Shown piece by piece: positions 1 to 8,879 of a DNA stretch of 64,000 bases. Under the pieces are notes generated by a model that worked only from the letters and a program-made list of their open reading frames with translations, was not told where the DNA came from and did no database searches. Each line of letters opens with the position of its first letter. The stretch's first letter is position 1. The position numbers were made by a program, and so were the translations under genes. This DNA is from Bifidobacterium felsineum (lineage in GTDB: Bacteria > Actinomycetota > Actinomycetes > Actinomycetales > Bifidobacteriaceae): contig NZ_PEBJ01000002.1 of the NCBI RefSeq assembly GCF_002802915.1, forward strand, positions 287,174 to 351,173. Direction: 5' to 3'.

Positions 1-215
1 GAGAACCAATGAGTCAGAATGTTGATGATATCGTGACGGAAATACAGGATGACGGCAAGTTCAGTGCCGATTTGAATGATAGCGGTGAATGCGGCACCCG
101 GATCGGAGCCCAGCATCAAATCACCGAAAATACGTATATGCGCGCTGGAGGACACCGGCAGATACTCGGTCAGCGCCTGAATAATGCCAAGAACAATGGC
201 TTGGAAGAAATTCAT
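1..215 (-). CDS. uppP: undecaprenyl-diphosphatase, 5' part only (runs off left edge)
   Basis: The first 71 codons are visible and read [20 protein letters not shown] followed by VSSSAH, the conserved N-terminal signature of UppP/BacA (TEFLPVSSSGH in the family). The protein dephosphorylates undecaprenyl pyrophosphate in the membrane and so recycles the lipid carrier for peptidoglycan synthesis; low-level bacitracin resistance is a known side effect of the family. The segment then continues hydrophobic ([18 protein letters not shown]), fitting the next membrane helices. The ATG at 215 is preceded by a good ribosome binding site (AGAGGGG). The gene is truncated only by the window boundary. It lies downstream of hrcA-dnaJ on the same strand but is separated from dnaJ by an oppositely oriented gene. 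Confidence 0.9.
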   Translation of the reverse strand, partial: MNFFQAIVLGIIQALTEYLPVSSSAHIRIFGDLMLGSDPGAAFTAIIQIGTELAVILYFRHDIINILTHWF

Positions 216-355
216 AACCCCTCTTAATTGCTTACCTATCTCGTAGTTATGACGATGAACACACTACCTAATGGGGTGTAGAACGACACTAAGAATTGCT
301 GACATACTTGGCTTTTACAATACATACGGTACCAGTTACGAGGAAGGGAACAACA

Positions 356-1147
356 ATGGCGACGTATCGTAAAAGCAGGGCGTTTGCGCCTCAAGGTTTC
401 TTCGAATGCGAAGGCAAGGGCCTGCAATGGCTCGGTGCAGCACACGCGCAAGGCGGCCCGCGCGTGGTCAAGGTATACGGCTGGGGTAAGGATTATCTGG
501 ACATCGAGCGGGTGAGCAGCTCCTCCCCCACGGCGAAGGCCGCATACGATTTTGGTGCCGCTCTGGCTCGAATGCATGACGCCGGTGCCGAATATTTCGG
601 CTCCGCGCCGGATGGGTATGACGGCACTTGCTATTTTGGCCCATTGCAAGATCCGGTGAAGATGGACACCGGTACATGGAACGATCCGATTAGTTATTTC
701 GCCGAAGGGCGGTTGCGCCCGATGGTGGAGCTCGGTGTGAAGCGTGGCGAACTTGACCAGCGCGACGTGGACCTGACTGAGCATGTGATTGAAGCGCTTC
801 CCGATCTGATGGGCCGCGCCGCCGACGATAAGCCGGCTCGAATTCATGGCGATTTGTGGAGCGGCAATGTGATGTGGACGGCTGATTCCGGTCACAGTGA
901 AGCCGTTCTGATTGATCCGGCCGCACATGGTGGCCATCGTGAAGAAGATTTGGCCATGTTGCATCTGTTCGGCATGAGCTACCTGACGCAAATCACCGAA
1001 GGCTATCAGTCGGTGCATCCGCTGAAGGCCGGGTGGCAGGAGCGCCTAACCTTGTGGCAGCTCTACCCCATCGCCGGCCATTGCGTGTTCTTTGGCGGCG
1101 GTTACGTGAGCGAATACCGTTCGATGTGCCGCTCGTTGCTCGGCTGA
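356..1147 (+). CDS. fructosamine kinase family protein
   Basis: The 263-residue protein has the phosphotransferase Brenner motif HGDLWSGN (HGDLxxxN) followed by LIDPAAHGGHREEDLAM, which is the form typical of the fructosamine/ketosamine-3-kinase family rather than of aminoglycoside kinases. Family members phosphorylate sugar-amine adducts (Amadori products) on protein or free amino acids so that they decay, and thus act in glycation repair in the cytoplasm; the substrate here cannot be read from sequence. The start at 356 is chosen over upstream in-frame codons because GAGGAAGGG lies just before it. The gene is single, divergent from uppP and convergent with dnaJ, with a shared terminator in between. 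Confidence 0.85.
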   Translation: MATYRKSRAFAPQGFFECEGKGLQWLGAAHAQGGPRVVKVYGWGKDYLDIERVSSSSPTAKAAYDFGAALARMHDAGAEYFGSAPDGYDGTCYFGPLQDPVKMDTGTWNDPISYFAEGRLRPMVELGVKRGELDQRDVDLTEHVIEALPDLMGRAADDKPARIHGDLWSGNVMWTADSGHSEAVLIDPAAHGGHREEDLAMLHLFGMSYLTQITEGYQSVHPLKAGWQERLTLWQLYPIAGHCVFFGGGYVSEYRSMCRSLLG

Positions 1148-1180
1148 ATTTGATTCATTAATACGCAATAACTAATAGTA

Positions 1181-1230
1181 AAAAAAGGTGTGGGTTGTCT
1201 TCATCGGCAAGACAACCCACACCTCTTTTT
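1181..1230. terminator. bidirectional rho-independent terminator
   Basis: A perfect 16-bp inverted repeat (1186-1201 and 1209-1224, 7-base loop) has a run of A on its left and CTTTTT on its right. It therefore works as a terminator in both directions, for the fructosamine kinase gene and for the convergent dnaJ. Confidence 0.9.
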
Positions 1231-1240
1231 GCGTGTGTGC

Positions 1241-2386
1241 TCAGCTCAGCGCGTCCTTCAATTTGCTGAAAAATCCGGCTTTCTTCTGCCCGGCCTGCGG
1301 GCGGGATGCCTGAGATACATGGGTAGCACCGGTGTCATGCGAGGCGGCGAATTGCTCGATGAGGCTACGCTCATTGTCATCCAGTTTCGTGGGGATGAGC
1401 ACATTCACATGCGCGATGAGATCGCCGCGTTCATCGTTGTTGCGGATGTTGGTGACGCCGAGGCCCTTCAACGTTACGGTGTCTTCCGGCTGGCAGCCAG
1501 CGGGAATGCTCACGGTCTTCTTGCCGTCGAACGTGTCGATATCCAGATCATGGCCGAGCACGGCCCAGCTCATTGGCACCTGAATCCAGCAATGCAGATT
1601 ATCACCATCGCGGGTGAACTGCTTGTCTGCACGGATGCGAATATCAATGTACAGGTCACCGGCAGCGCCGCCGCCCTCGCCAACTTCGCCCTGATTGGCA
1701 AGACGCAAACGCGCGTTGTCCTTGATGCCGGCCGGTACGGTGACGCCGACATTACGCGTCGTGCGCACGCGCCCATGCCCCATGCAGCTTGGACAAGGAT
1801 TATTGATGATGGTTCCGTGGCCTTCGCAACGTTCGCAAGGCGCGGAAGTCATCATCTGGCCGAGCATGGTACGAACCACTTTCTGCATGAACCCTTGGCC
1901 ATGGCAATCCGGGCAAGTTACCGGCTGAGATCCGCCCTGTGCGCCGGACCCGCCACATTCCTGGCACAGCGAGAACGTGTTGATCTTCACATGAGCTGTG
2001 CCACCGAAGACCGCGGTCTTCAAGTCGATGGAGGCGGAGGCCAGGGCGTCACGACCAGGTTGAGTACGCGGCACCGGGCCCTGCGCGCCACCGCCGAAGG
2101 CGGATCCGAAGAACGTTGAGAATACGTCGTTCATATCGCCGAAGCCGCCGGAGAAACCACCGGCACCTGCGTTCGGATCGTTGGGATCCACGCCGGAATC
2201 GTACATGCGGCGCTTATCCGGATTGGATAGCACTTCGTATGCGTTGTTGACTTCCTTGAACTTATCTTCGAATTCCGGACCGGCGATGTCGGGGTGGTAT
2301 TTACGGCTGAGCTTACGGTATGCCTTCTTGATCTCCGTATCGCTCGCGTTACGGTCAACGCCTAGGGTCTCGTAATAATCTGCCAC
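1241..2386 (-). CDS. dnaJ: molecular chaperone DnaJ (HrcA-linked copy)
   Basis: A full-length type I J-protein of 381 residues, the cytoplasmic co-chaperone that stimulates DnaK ATPase. The J domain is at residues 1-70 with the HPD triad (YHPDIAG), followed by a Gly/Phe-rich stretch to about residue 100. The four zinc-finger repeats are all intact ([32 protein letters not shown]), and substrate-binding and C-terminal domains follow. The start is GTG at 2386 with AAGGA upstream. It follows hrcA by about 90 bp on the same strand and is probably co-transcribed from the CIRCE-controlled promoter, so it should be heat-inducible. Actinobacteria often carry a second dnaJ next to dnaK; this is the hrcA-linked one. 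Confidence 0.96.
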   Translation of the reverse strand: MADYYETLGVDRNASDTEIKKAYRKLSRKYHPDIAGPEFEDKFKEVNNAYEVLSNPDKRRMYDSGVDPNDPNAGAGGFSGGFGDMNDVFSTFFGSAFGGGAQGPVPRTQPGRDALASASIDLKTAVFGGTAHVKINTFSLCQECGGSGAQGGSQPVTCPDCHGQGFMQKVVRTMLGQMMTSAPCERCEGHGTIINNPCPSCMGHGRVRTTRNVGVTVPAGIKDNARLRLANQGEVGEGGGAAGDLYIDIRIRADKQFTRDGDNLHCWIQVPMSWAVLGHDLDIDTFDGKKTVSIPAGCQPEDTVTLKGLGVTNIRNNDERGDLIAHVNVLIPTKLDDNERSLIEQFAASHDTGATHVSQASRPQAGQKKAGFFSKLKDALS

Positions 2387-2478
2387 TGATGATTCCTTTT
2401 GTGTTCGTTGAGTCTGCGGGTTATTGTGCCACAGCCCTCGGTCAGTCTGAGGTTGCTGATCGCTTTGGGCTGGCGAAC

Positions 2479-3582
2479 CTAGCTTTCCGGACCGCTCTTC
2501 GAGATGAATGCGGTGAGATATCTGGCGACGGCCTTGACCGCAGCCATGGTCGCCGCATAATCCATGTGGGTCGGGCCGATGGAACCGACGAATGCGACCG
2601 GATCGTTGCTGGTGCCGCCGGTGACGGAGCCTTCCTCTTGCGTAGGGGTGTCATGACGGGAAGAGGCATTGGTGCTGCGACCGTAACCACTGCTGACCAC
2701 TGAGGCGTGCAGCAGGCCCGGCGTATGGCTTTCCGACCCGATAGCGACTCCCACGCCAGATGCGTTGGACTCCTCGCTAAGGTTGCTCATCAATTTCATC
2801 AGCACCACTTGTTCCTCGAGTGCGTCGAATAATGGTGCGAGATCAGCCAGAGAACGGGAATGTGCCAGATATGAGGCGCCTGACATATACAGTTCATTGG
2901 CTCGTTCATCCAGCGCCATCGATTCAAAGGCGTCAGCCAATGCTTTGGCCACCTCCCGTACGTCTTCGTAACCGGTGCTGTCCGCAATGGAACGAACTTT
3001 CTCCCCCGCTTTCGACAGTGATAATCCATCGCACTGTTCGTTGACGGCAGAGGAAAGATGATTGACTTCGTCGATGACGGGCATCTCATCGACGGCGAGA
3101 CCATGTTGGGCGACACGTCCTGTGTCGGTGATGATTACGGCGAGCAACGTGTTCATGGCTACCGGAACCATTTCGACGTGGCGAAGCGTTGCCTTGGCGA
3201 GCGACGGGGACGCGACGACAGCTACCTGACCGGTGATTTCGGAAAGCAATCGGGCCGAACGCTGCAACGCGTCCTTAAGGCTTACCGATCCGGACAGAAA
3301 GCTGTTGATGCCGCGTCTTTGGGCTTCGTTAAGGGGAACTACGGTGGCAAGACGATCCACGAAATACCGGTATCCCTTTTCCGTGGGCACTCGTCCGGCT
3401 GAAGTATGAGGCTGAATGAGATAGCCCTCATCTTCAAGTGCCGCCATGTCGTTGCGAATGGTGGCTGAGCTGACACCGAGATCGTGGTCTTTGGTGAGCG
3501 ATGTGGAACCGACCGGCTCCTGCGAGCGAATGTAGTCTTCAACCACGGCGCGCAGTACCAGCATGCGTCTTGATTGCGTCAT
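2479..3582 (-). CDS. hrcA: heat-inducible transcription repressor HrcA
   Basis: A 367-residue HrcA, the repressor that binds CIRCE operators and is kept active by GroEL. The N-terminal winged-helix is visible ([20 protein letters not shown] then [20 protein letters not shown], residues 4-58) with the HrcA core after it. Residues near 275-345 carry a Ser/Gly/Thr-rich insertion ([14 protein letters not shown] to [11 protein letters not shown]) that is longer than in Firmicutes homologues. The ATG at 3582 follows GGAGGCGCGC. It is the first gene of hrcA-dnaJ, and a perfect CIRCE lies about 170 bp upstream, so it should be autoregulated. Confidence 0.97.
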   Translation of the reverse strand: MTQSRRMLVLRAVVEDYIRSQEPVGSTSLTKDHDLGVSSATIRNDMAALEDEGYLIQPHTSAGRVPTEKGYRYFVDRLATVVPLNEAQRRGINSFLSGSVSLKDALQRSARLLSEITGQVAVVASPSLAKATLRHVEMVPVAMNTLLAVIITDTGRVAQHGLAVDEMPVIDEVNHLSSAVNEQCDGLSLSKAGEKVRSIADSTGYEDVREVAKALADAFESMALDERANELYMSGASYLAHSRSLADLAPLFDALEEQVVLMKLMSNLSEESNASGVGVAIGSESHTPGLLHASVVSSGYGRSTNASSRHDTPTQEEGSVTGGTSNDPVAFVGSIGPTHMDYAATMAAVKAVARYLTAFISKSGPES

Positions 3583-3960
3583 GCGCGCCTCCTTTATATA
3601 TGCACCTAATGTTCATGCGGCGTATATTCCGTGTTCGGTCTGTGTGCTCCTTGGCGACACGCTGATTGGGCATTATTGCAGCGTTCGGCGTGTCTTGCAC
3701 GGCTCGGATGTCCTTGAAGAGTCCACAAACGGCCTTATGCATATTGTATTAGCACTCATTGGTTTCGAGTGCTAATACGTTCGTCGGTAGCGAAGGAATG
3801 TCAATTGTGAACGCTAACAGAACACAACTTACCAAAACACGCCAAATATGCACCACAAACGTCTTCTTACGACGTTAACATGGTAACCGCAATGTGAGGG
3901 CGTCTAGCGCCCGGCACAAGCCGGATACGCGGCCCGACCAATTGGAAGGAAAGTAAATCC
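3583..3960. other. divergent hrcA/tkt intergenic region
   Basis: This 378-bp gene-free stretch carries the CIRCE element and a TTGACA-like -35 candidate (3804-3799, minus strand) for hrcA-dnaJ. The rest must hold the strong tkt promoter, which I cannot place with confidence. It ends with the ribosome binding site GAAGGAAAG ahead of tkt. I see no small gene in it. Confidence 0.6.
3749..3775. promoter_or_regulatory. CIRCE operator (HrcA binding site)
   Basis: The sequence is TTAGCACTC, nine bases, GAGTGCTAA, which is a perfect match to the CIRCE consensus. It lies between the tkt and hrcA starts, and the -35 candidate TTGACA at 3804-3799 (minus) puts it over the hrcA-dnaJ promoter. HrcA should bind here and release on heat shock. 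Confidence 0.97.
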
Positions 3961-6063
3961 ATGACCGAATTCAAGGAGACCGAGCTCGACGAGCGCGCCA
4001 TCGCAATGGCGAAGGTCCTTTCGGCTGACGCGGTTGAGAAGGCTGGTTCCGGCCACCCCGGTTCCCCCATCTCCCTGGCGCCTGTCGCCTACACCCTGTA
4101 CCAGCACTTCATCAAGCACGATCCTAACGATCCCAACTGGGAAGGCCGCGATCGCTTCATCCTTTCCGGCGGTCATGCTTCCCTCACCCAGTACGTCCAG
4201 CTGTACTTCTCCGGCTACGGCGTGACCCTGGATGATCTCAAGCACTTCCGTGGCGGCGCCGACACTCGCACCCCGGGCCACCCTGAGTACGGCCTGACCC
4301 CGGGCATCGAAATGACCACCGGCCCGCTGGGCCAGGGCTTCGCCTCTGCCATCGGCTTCGCCTACGGCGAGCGTTTCCAGCGTGGTCTGCTCGATCCGGA
4401 GACCCCGAAGGAAGATTCCCCGTTCTACCACAAGATCTGGGCCATCTGCGGCGAAGGCGACATCGAGGAAGGTATTTCCGGCGAGGCCGCTGCTCTGGCT
4501 GCTAACCAGAAGCTCGGCAACCTGACCGTGATCTTCGACGCCAACCGTATCCAGATCGAAGGCGACACCAACCTGGTGCTGGCCGAGGATGTGCTCAAGC
4601 GCTTCCAGGCCTATGGCTGGTACACCGATGAGTTCAGCTTCATCCAGCCTGACGGCTCCTACAAGGAAGACATCGAAGGTCTGGCTGACGTGATCGCCAA
4701 GGCTGAGGCCGCCGCTCCGGACCAGCCGAAGCTCATCAAGGTTCACTCCCTGATTGCATGGCCGACCCCGGGCAAGACCAACGATCCGTCTTCCCACGGC
4801 TCCAAGCTCGGTGCCGAAGCCGTTGCCGGCCTGAAGAAGGTCCTCGGCTACGATCCGGAAGAGTCCTTCCACGTCGACGAAGAGGCTCTGGCTCACGCTC
4901 GCAAGGTTGCCGAGCGTGGTCTCGAGGCTCACAAGGCATGGGATGAGAAGTTCGACGCTTGGCGTAAAGCCAACCCGGACAAGGCTGCCCTGTACGACCG
5001 CATCAAGGCCGGCGAGCTGCCGGAGGGCTTCGACAAGGCCATCGATGACCTTGAGGCCACCTTCGAAGTCGGCAAGGGCGTCGCTACCCGTGGCGCTTCC
5101 GGCTCCGTGCTGAACGCCATCGCCGCTGTCATGCCGGAACTCTGGGGCGGCTCCGCCGACCTCGGTGGCTCCAACAAGACCGATCTGAAGGGCGCTGCCA
5201 CCTTCGCTCCTGCAGAGTGCGCCACCAAGCAGTGGCCGAACTGCAACGAGTTCGGCCGTCAGCTGCACTTCGGCGTGCGTGAGTTCACCATGGGCTGCAT
5301 CACCAACGGCATCCTGCTGGGCTCTCACACCCGTCCGTTCGGCGGCACCTTCTTCATGTTCTCCGACTACGAGCGTTCCGCCGTCCGTCTGGCCGCACTC
5401 ATGGAGATTCCGAACCTCTACGTCTGGACCCACGATTCCGTGGCCGTCGGCGAAGATGGTCCGACCCACCAGCCGGTTGAGCACCTCGCTTCCTTCCGCG
5501 CCATCCCGCAGCTCGAGGTCATCCGCCCTGCCGATGCTTTCGAGACCGCCGAAGCCTACCGTTACTTCTTCGAGAAGAAGAACACGCTGCCGGGCGCCAT
5601 GGTGCTGACCCGCCAGGGTGTGCCGGTCCTGGCTGAGACCGCCGCCAAGGCTAAGGAAGGCGTCAAGAAGGGCGCTTACGTGCTCGTCGACACCGAGGGC
5701 ACTCCGGACGTCATCATCATGGCTTCCGGTTCCGAAGTCCAGTGGGCTGTCGCCGCCGCCAAGACCCTGGCCGAGAAGGGTGTCAAGGCCCGCGTGGTTT
5801 CCTTCCCGTCCATGGAATGGTTCGAGGAGCAGGACGCCGAGTACAAGGAGGCCGTGCTTCCGGCTTCCGTCAAGGCCCGCGTCTCCGTCGAGGCCGGCGT
5901 TGCCATGCCGTGGTACAAGTACCTCGGTTCCTACGGCAAGCCTGTCTCCATCGAGCAGTTCGGTCTGCAGGGTGATGGCGCTCAGAACATGATCGACCTT
6001 GGCATCACCGCCGAGCACGTGGTCGAGGCTGCTGAGGCTTCCATCGCCGAGGCCAACGCCTGA
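3961..6063 (+). CDS. tkt: transketolase
   Basis: Full-length transketolase (700 residues), transferring two-carbon units between sugar phosphates with thiamine diphosphate. With transaldolase next door it feeds the phosphoketolase (bifid shunt) pathway. The TPP/Mg site is visible as GEGDIEEGISGEAAALA then DANRIQI (residues about 160-200), the N-terminal SGHPGSP motif is at about 31-37, and the pyrimidine-domain motif HDSVAVGEDGPTHQPVEHL is at about 490. Codon use is strongly biased (lysine is nearly always AAG), as in very highly expressed genes. The start follows GAAGGAAAG. A short hairpin-containing spacer separates it from tal. Confidence 0.98.
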   Translation: MTEFKETELDERAIAMAKVLSADAVEKAGSGHPGSPISLAPVAYTLYQHFIKHDPNDPNWEGRDRFILSGGHASLTQYVQLYFSGYGVTLDDLKHFRGGADTRTPGHPEYGLTPGIEMTTGPLGQGFASAIGFAYGERFQRGLLDPETPKEDSPFYHKIWAICGEGDIEEGISGEAAALAANQKLGNLTVIFDANRIQIEGDTNLVLAEDVLKRFQAYGWYTDEFSFIQPDGSYKEDIEGLADVIAKAEAAAPDQPKLIKVHSLIAWPTPGKTNDPSSHGSKLGAEAVAGLKKVLGYDPEESFHVDEEALAHARKVAERGLEAHKAWDEKFDAWRKANPDKAALYDRIKAGELPEGFDKAIDDLEATFEVGKGVATRGASGSVLNAIAAVMPELWGGSADLGGSNKTDLKGAATFAPAECATKQWPNCNEFGRQLHFGVREFTMGCITNGILLGSHTRPFGGTFFMFSDYERSAVRLAALMEIPNLYVWTHDSVAVGEDGPTHQPVEHLASFRAIPQLEVIRPADAFETAEAYRYFFEKKNTLPGAMVLTRQGVPVLAETAAKAKEGVKKGAYVLVDTEGTPDVIIMASGSEVQWAVAAAKTLAEKGVKARVVSFPSMEWFEEQDAEYKEAVLPASVKARVSVEAGVAMPWYKYLGSYGKPVSIEQFGLQGDGAQNMIDLGITAEHVVEAAEASIAEANA

Positions 6064-6066
6064 TAT

Positions 6067-6124
6067 CAAGCTCGATAGCTTGAACAAATAAATATTTCGG
6101 TTCCCCTCTTAAGGGAGGGGAACC
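6067..6124 (+). promoter_or_regulatory. two intercistronic hairpins between tkt and tal
   Basis: Just after the tkt stop is a small hairpin (CAAGCT-CGAT-AGCTTG, 6067-6082), then a stronger one (GGTTCCCCTC at 6099-6108 pairing with GAGGGGAACC at 6115-6124). Neither is followed by a T run, and the second sits directly before the tal ribosome binding site. They look like RNA-stability or partial-termination elements that set the tkt:tal ratio rather than a full terminator; this is inference. Confidence 0.55.
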
Positions 6125-6142
6125 AATAACAAGGAGAAAAAT

Positions 6143-7246
6143 ATGACTGAAGCAACTCAGCGTACGTCTGACAATGGCGTTTCCATCTGGCTGGACGATC
6201 TGTCCCGCTCCCGCATCGAGTCCGGCTCCCTGCAGGACCTCATCGCCAACAAGAACGTGGTCGGCGTTACCACCAACCCGTCCATCTTCCAGAAGGCCCT
6301 GAGCCAGGTCGGCCCGTACGATGCTCAGCTCAAGGAGCTCGGCAAGGTCGACGTTGAGACCGCCGTTCGCGAGCTCACCACCACCGACGTGCGCAACGCC
6401 ACCGACATCTTCCGTGAGATCGCCGAGAAGACCGACTTCGTCGACGGCCGTGTCTCCATCGAAGTTGACCCGCGTCTGGCTCACGAGACCGAAGCCACCG
6501 AGAAGCAGGCTGTCGAGCTGTGGGAGAAGGTCAACCGTCCGAACGCCATGATCAAGATCCCGGCAACTCTCGAAGGCCTGCCAGCCATCACCGCTACCCT
6601 GGCTAAGGGCATCTCCGTGAACGTCACCCTAATCTTCTCTCTCGAGCGTTACGAGCAGGTCATCGACGCTTACATCGAAGGCATCGCTCAGGCTGCCGCC
6701 AACGGCCACGACCTGAAGCACATCGGCTCCGTCGCTTCCTTCTTCGTCTCCCGCGTGGACACCGCTGTGGACAAGCTGCTGGAAGCCAACGGCTCCGACG
6801 AGGCCAAGGCTCTGGAGGGCAAGGCTGCTGTGGCCAACGCTCGCCTGGCTTACGAGCTGTTCGAGAAGAAGTTCGCCTCCGATCCGCGTTGGGCCGAGCT
6901 GGCTGCCAAGGGCGCCAAGGTTCAGCGTCCGCTGTGGGCCTCCACCGGCACCAAGAACCCGGCTTACTCTGACTGCAAGTACGTTGACGAGCTGGTTGCT
7001 CCGCACATCGTCAACACCATGCCGGAGAAGACCCTGAACGCTCTGGCCGATCACGGCAACGGCGCTCCGTCCATCGAGGGCACCTACGAAGAGTCTCACG
7101 CCATCATCAACAAGCTGGCTGAGCTCGGCATCAACCTGAAGGACGTCACCGACAAGCTGGAGGCCGACGGTGTCGCCGCCTTCATCAAGTCCTGGGATTC
7201 CGTGCTGGCTGACGTTCAGTCTGGCATCGATCGCGTGAACGCCTGA
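6143..7246 (+). CDS. tal: transaldolase
   Basis: A 367-residue transaldolase (three-carbon dihydroxyacetone transfer between sedoheptulose-7-phosphate or fructose-6-phosphate and aldose phosphates). The Schiff-base lysine motif NAMIKIPAT is at about residue 136, the family motif GVTTNPSIFQKAL is at about 40, and LWASTGTKNPAYSD is at about 264. The length is that of the long actinobacterial type. The ribosome binding site is AAGGAGAAAAAT. Codon bias matches tkt, consistent with high expression of the pair in the bifid shunt. A strong terminator follows. Confidence 0.97.
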   Translation: MTEATQRTSDNGVSIWLDDLSRSRIESGSLQDLIANKNVVGVTTNPSIFQKALSQVGPYDAQLKELGKVDVETAVRELTTTDVRNATDIFREIAEKTDFVDGRVSIEVDPRLAHETEATEKQAVELWEKVNRPNAMIKIPATLEGLPAITATLAKGISVNVTLIFSLERYEQVIDAYIEGIAQAAANGHDLKHIGSVASFFVSRVDTAVDKLLEANGSDEAKALEGKAAVANARLAYELFEKKFASDPRWAELAAKGAKVQRPLWASTGTKNPAYSDCKYVDELVAPHIVNTMPEKTLNALADHGNGAPSIEGTYEESHAIINKLAELGINLKDVTDKLEADGVAAFIKSWDSVLADVQSGIDRVNA

Positions 7247-7293
7247 GACAAACTGATGTGATGTATTCTTAGTATTGCATCGCCAGTGTTGAG

Positions 7294-7337
7294 TGAGCCT
7301 CCTGACCGATTCGGTCAGGAGGCTCATTTGTTTTTTC
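7294..7337 (+). terminator. rho-independent terminator of tkt-tal
   Basis: A 16-bp GC-rich stem (7294-7309 with 7311-7326) is followed within a few bases by a run of six T. It lies 47 bp after the tal stop and has the shape of an efficient intrinsic terminator. Confidence 0.93.
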
Positions 7338-7434
7338 ACGACACCCAATTATCTGCGACGTCGCACGCATCCCACAAAAGCCGCATCACGCAATAAACAA
7401 TGACTTCCGGTCAATGGCAGCATTCATGCGACGA

Positions 7435-8598
7435 TTACAATGATTCAAGCCACCTCTGCATACGGCGCAATCCCTCCGCGGTATCTTCCGCAGTACCCAC
7501 ATACGACAAACGCGCATAACCTTGGCCGCGCGAACCGAAACCGGACGCAGGCGTGACCACGACCTTAGCTTCATTCAACAGTCGTACCGCAAAATCGTGA
7601 TCATTCATTCCAGTATCCTTGACATTAATCAGTACGTAGAATGCGCCATCAGGTGTATTGCAGCTCACCAGAGGCATTTGCTGCACGGCTTTAACGACCA
7701 TATCCCTGTTCGTACGGTATGCCTCAATCATTGTGGCAAGAATATCCGCGGAACCTTCCAGCGCAGCGACTGCGCCCATTTGCAATGCACCCGGTACGCA
7801 GGACACCACATTCTCCTGCATGATCATCATCTGATCGATAACGGCTTTTGGCCCGAATGCACAGCCGATACGCCAGCCTGTCATCGCAAAGGTTTTGGAG
7901 AACGAATCAACAATGATTGTATGGTCCAGCATATCAGGCATCGAAGCGATTGAAAGGCAACGAACGTGGTCATCATAAACAAATGCCCGATACACTTCAT
8001 CGCTGATTACCCATAGATCATGACGTTTCACCACTTCAGCGATTGCAGCAAGCTCGTCCGGTTCAATAATGGCTCCAGTGGGATTGGAGGGTGAGTTCAG
8101 CAGCAATGCTTTGGTATTGGGCGTGATTGCAGCCTCAACATCAGCCGCCTGCATACGGAACCCATTACGCTCGTGCAAAGGCACCGGCACTACATTCGCA
8201 TGCACCATTTGCACTTGCCCAAAATAATTGGCATATCCAGGATCGGGAATCAGAATGTCATCATCCTCATCCAAGGTGGCGATCATTGCCAGATACATGG
8301 CTTCCATACCGCCGGCCGTGATGATGACATTATCTTCAGGCTCGTACGCAATACCATCTTGCCGAAATCGATACTGACACCATGCGCGACGCAACGCCGC
8401 TGTTCCTCGGTTCGGCGTGTAATGGGTGTCCCCATGAATAGCTGCCTCATATGCGGCATCAATCATTGGTCGAGGCGTGTCGAATCCCGGCTCCCCTATG
8501 GCAAATGAAATCGCATTCGGCACATGTGAGGCAAGCTCGAACATCTCCCTAACACTTGGATACATGGCGCTTTGCGCACGATGAGAAATAGCAGGCAT
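7435..8598 (-). CDS. PLP-dependent aminotransferase, class I/II (aspartate-aminotransferase-like)
   Basis: A fold-type I aminotransferase of 387 residues. The PLP lysine lies in DSFSKTFAMTGWRIG, with the NSPSNPTGAIIE motif (substrate/PLP region) and the aspartate in VISDEVYRAF before it. ATG at 8598 is preferred to earlier in-frame starts because a strong GGGAGGT is found 9 bases upstream, and because the protein then begins just ahead of the conserved MFELASHVPNAISFAIGEPG. It stands alone, divergent from brnQ. Substrate is not predictable; an amino acid:2-oxoacid transaminase is safe. A link to branched-chain or aromatic amino acid turnover is suggested only by its neighbours. Confidence 0.88.
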   Translation of the reverse strand: MPAISHRAQSAMYPSVREMFELASHVPNAISFAIGEPGFDTPRPMIDAAYEAAIHGDTHYTPNRGTAALRRAWCQYRFRQDGIAYEPEDNVIITAGGMEAMYLAMIATLDEDDDILIPDPGYANYFGQVQMVHANVVPVPLHERNGFRMQAADVEAAITPNTKALLLNSPSNPTGAIIEPDELAAIAEVVKRHDLWVISDEVYRAFVYDDHVRCLSIASMPDMLDHTIIVDSFSKTFAMTGWRIGCAFGPKAVIDQMMIMQENVVSCVPGALQMGAVAALEGSADILATMIEAYRTNRDMVVKAVQQMPLVSCNTPDGAFYVLINVKDTGMNDHDFAVRLLNEAKVVVTPASGFGSRGQGYARLSYVGTAEDTAEGLRRMQRWLESL

Positions 8599-8879
8599 CC
8601 CCTTATACCTCCCGACACTACAAGATGTTTTTGTCTCAGCAATGGTTGCATTGTAAGACATAGTATGTTTCAAGCCATGTTGAATGGACAGGTATATGGT
8701 CGTGAGCGAAGCAGCATGGTGACCGAAACGTGAGCACCCATGTGACATGGCCATACAAGATTCTTGCCGCGATGTTTTGCGACTGGTATGTTCGCAAATT
8801 GAGAGAGCAATTGTTTTTTTATACCACCATCATTGGCAGCCGTATGGCTAAGGCCGTTCTGCTGACGTGAAAGGATACC

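Noticed and set aside
9..227. A 72-codon plus-strand frame at the left edge
   Set aside because: The opposite strand encodes the unmistakable N-terminus of UppP over the same bases.
3904..6087. A 727-codon open frame antisense to transketolase
   Set aside because: It is the mirror image of a highly biased GC-rich gene; it has no recognisable domain, and tkt on the other strand is certain.
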